Below, in pieces: positions 62,935 through 64,000 of a stretch of 64,000 nucleotides of DNA (the first letter of the stretch is position 1; each line of letters begins with the position of its first letter). This DNA comes from Flavobacterium panici (lineage in GTDB: Bacteria > Bacteroidota > Bacteroidia > Flavobacteriales > Flavobacteriaceae). The notes under the pieces are model-generated. The model was not told the origin of the DNA, ran no database searches, and saw only the letters and a program-made list of their open reading frames with translations. The position numbers and the translations under genes are program-made. The stretch lies in assembly GCF_903819335.1 (NCBI RefSeq), contig NZ_CAIJDE010000043.1, positions 1 to 64,000 on the forward strand, written 5' to 3'.

Positions 62935-64000
62935 TTACTTCAAAATCGTTTCCTGAAGTTCTTCCAGCGTTTTTCCTTTGGTTTCCGGCATCATGAAAAT
63001 GACAAAAAACAACTGGAAAACCATCATAATGGCGAAAATCAAAAATACGGCTGCGGCTCCAATCGTCGAGAATAAAAACGGAATCATAGATGGAATAATA
63101 GCAGCCAAAACCCAATGTGTAGAAGACCCAAATGCCTGACCGCTGGCTCTTAAATGGTTTGGAAAAATTTCTGAAATAAAAACCCAAATTACCGCACCTT
63201 GTCCTATGGCGTGTGAAGCTATAAATAAAAACAGAAAAATTGGAACCTGCAGACCTTCCCACTTAAAGAAAAATGCCGCTGCAACCAACCCTAAGGAAAT
63301 TATATAGCCGATTGATCCTATGTACATCAAAATTTTTCTTCCTAAAACATCAATTAAAAAAACACCGAAAAGGGTAAATACCAAATTCGTTATTCCGATG
63401 CCTACGCTGCTCATTAAAGCGGCACTTTCGCCCAATCCTGCTTCTGCAAAAATTCTTGGAGCATAATACAAAAAAGCATTAATTCCAGAAAATTGATTGA
63501 ATACAGCGATCAGAAACGCTAATAACAGCGGAAATCGGTATTTCTTTAAAAATATAGTTTCGCCTTTGTTGTTTTCATTATCGTTTCCCAAATGCATTTC
63601 GTGCAGTAAATCTTCAATTTTAGCTGTAGGATCTATTTTTTCCAAAACTGTTTTAGCATCCGAAATTCTGGATTTTGAAAGCAGCCATCTCGGACTTTCG
63701 GGAATTGTGAATACAACAATCGTATAAAAAAATGCCGGAAAAGCCATTATTCCAATCATCCATCGCCAGGCATTTTCGCCCGCATCGCGCAATAAATAAT
63801 TAGATAAAAACGCCATTAAAATTCCCAAAACAATATTAAACTGATACAGCGAAACTAACCTTCCTCTGTCTTTTGCCGGAGCAATTTCAGAAACATAAGC
63901 GGGAGCCGCAATAGTTGATGCGCCAATTCCTAATCCGCCTAAAAATCTAAAGAAAGCAAAAGTCCAAGGGTCATTTGCCAATGAAGAACCTATTGCCGAA
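62935..64000 (-). CDS. MFS sugar porter, 5' end cut by the window
   Basis: The last ~355 residues are present. The gene continues past 64000; the frame is open across the window edge, so any start seen here is false. Sugar-porter signatures are visible: AKDRGRLVSLYQFNIVLGI, the PESPRWLLSKSR motif after TM6, FSGINAFLYYAPRIF, and the final PETKGKTLEELQ. It probably imports the monosaccharide released by the PUL enzymes across the inner membrane by proton symport. Convergent with the HTCS gene. Confidence 0.93.
   Translation of the reverse strand, partial: SAIGSSLANDPWTFAFFRFLGGLGIGASTIAAPAYVSEIAPAKDRGRLVSLYQFNIVLGILMAFLSNYLLRDAGENAWRWMIGIMAFPAFFYTIVVFTIPESPRWLLSKSRISDAKTVLEKIDPTAKIEDLLHEMHLGNDNENNKGETIFLKKYRFPLLLAFLIAVFNQFSGINAFLYYAPRIFAEAGLGESAALMSSVGIGITNLVFTLFGVFLIDVLGRKILMYIGSIGYIISLGLVAAAFFFKWEGLQVPIFLFLFIASHAIGQGAVIWVFISEIFPNHLRASGQAFGSSTHWVLAAIIPSMIPFLFSTIGAAAVFLIFAIMMVFQLFFVIFMMPETKGKTLEELQETILK

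Noticed and set aside
62921..63262. Minus-strand 113-codon frame at the transporter end
   Set aside because: Out-of-frame shadow of the MFS sugar porter gene.
63979..63981. TTG start for the sugar porter
   Set aside because: The frame is open to the end of the window and the first membrane helices are missing, so the true start lies beyond 64000.

Overview
The window is AT-rich DNA from a free-living member of the Bacteroidota, most likely Flavobacterium or a close relative. The evidence is a SusC/SusD/SusE uptake system, a hybrid two-component sensor with propeller repeats, type IX secretion sorting domains on a protease and a glycosidase, a promoter of the form TTTG-N18-TAnnTTTG, and dispersed inverted repeats of the kind seen in flavobacterial genomes. 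No rRNA, tRNA, CRISPR array or transposase gene was found.

Left part (0.4-6.9 kb): a secreted subtilase-like protease, small stress-type proteins (PRC-barrel, a 55-residue membrane protein), an unknown 186-residue protein, a divergent SDR oxidoreductase/HxlR regulator pair flanked by two similar ~50-bp sequences, and a small helix-turn-helix-like protein. From 7.0 to 13.5 kb lies a one-direction accessory island: a LysM protein, two PAAR-like (DUF4280-type) proteins, an 884-residue protein of unknown function, an overlapping lipoprotein gene, and two coupled small membrane proteins. It resembles an orphan spike/effector/immunity module without secretion-machine genes. A REP-like palindrome follows.

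Middle part (13.8-27.3 kb): ordinary chromosomal genes. These include a GNAT acetyltransferase, a TonB-dependent outer-membrane protein divergent from a LytS/LytTR two-component pair, a thioredoxin-like protein, a Tat-exported aldo/keto reductase, a luciferase-like monooxygenase and a PNPOx-like protein. There are also small membrane proteins, a decayed porin, and an acetolactate synthase small-subunit gene preceded by two tandem Ile-rich leader peptides, each followed by its own terminator.

From 36.4 down to 27.3 kb, all on the minus strand, is the most unusual locus. Its genes encode a lectin-like protein, a ThDP-dependent 2-oxo-acid decarboxylase, an L-amino-acid-oxidase-like flavoenzyme, a VioB-type ferritin-like protein, a 13-cysteine peptide with four CX5C motifs, a DUF692 multinuclear iron enzyme (MNIO) and its DUF2063 partner. 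The last three form a recognisable RiPP core (peptide substrate, modifying enzyme, partner). Its combination with an amino-acid oxidase/VioB/decarboxylase set suggests an undescribed biosynthetic system.

Right part (37-64 kb): gene remnants, then a polysaccharide utilisation locus. Two minus-strand operons encode GH43, GH31, GH92 and GH43 enzymes (58.5-51.7 kb) and SusC, SusD and SusE (51.1-44.9 kb). The second is followed by GH43-RICIN, GH31-PA14 and DUF1080 genes and a TonB-domain lipoprotein. A 1316-residue hybrid sensor/AraC regulator and a truncated sugar transporter complete the locus. An 80-bp box (66/80 identical, no gaps) lies upstream of both operons and is the best candidate for the regulator's binding site.
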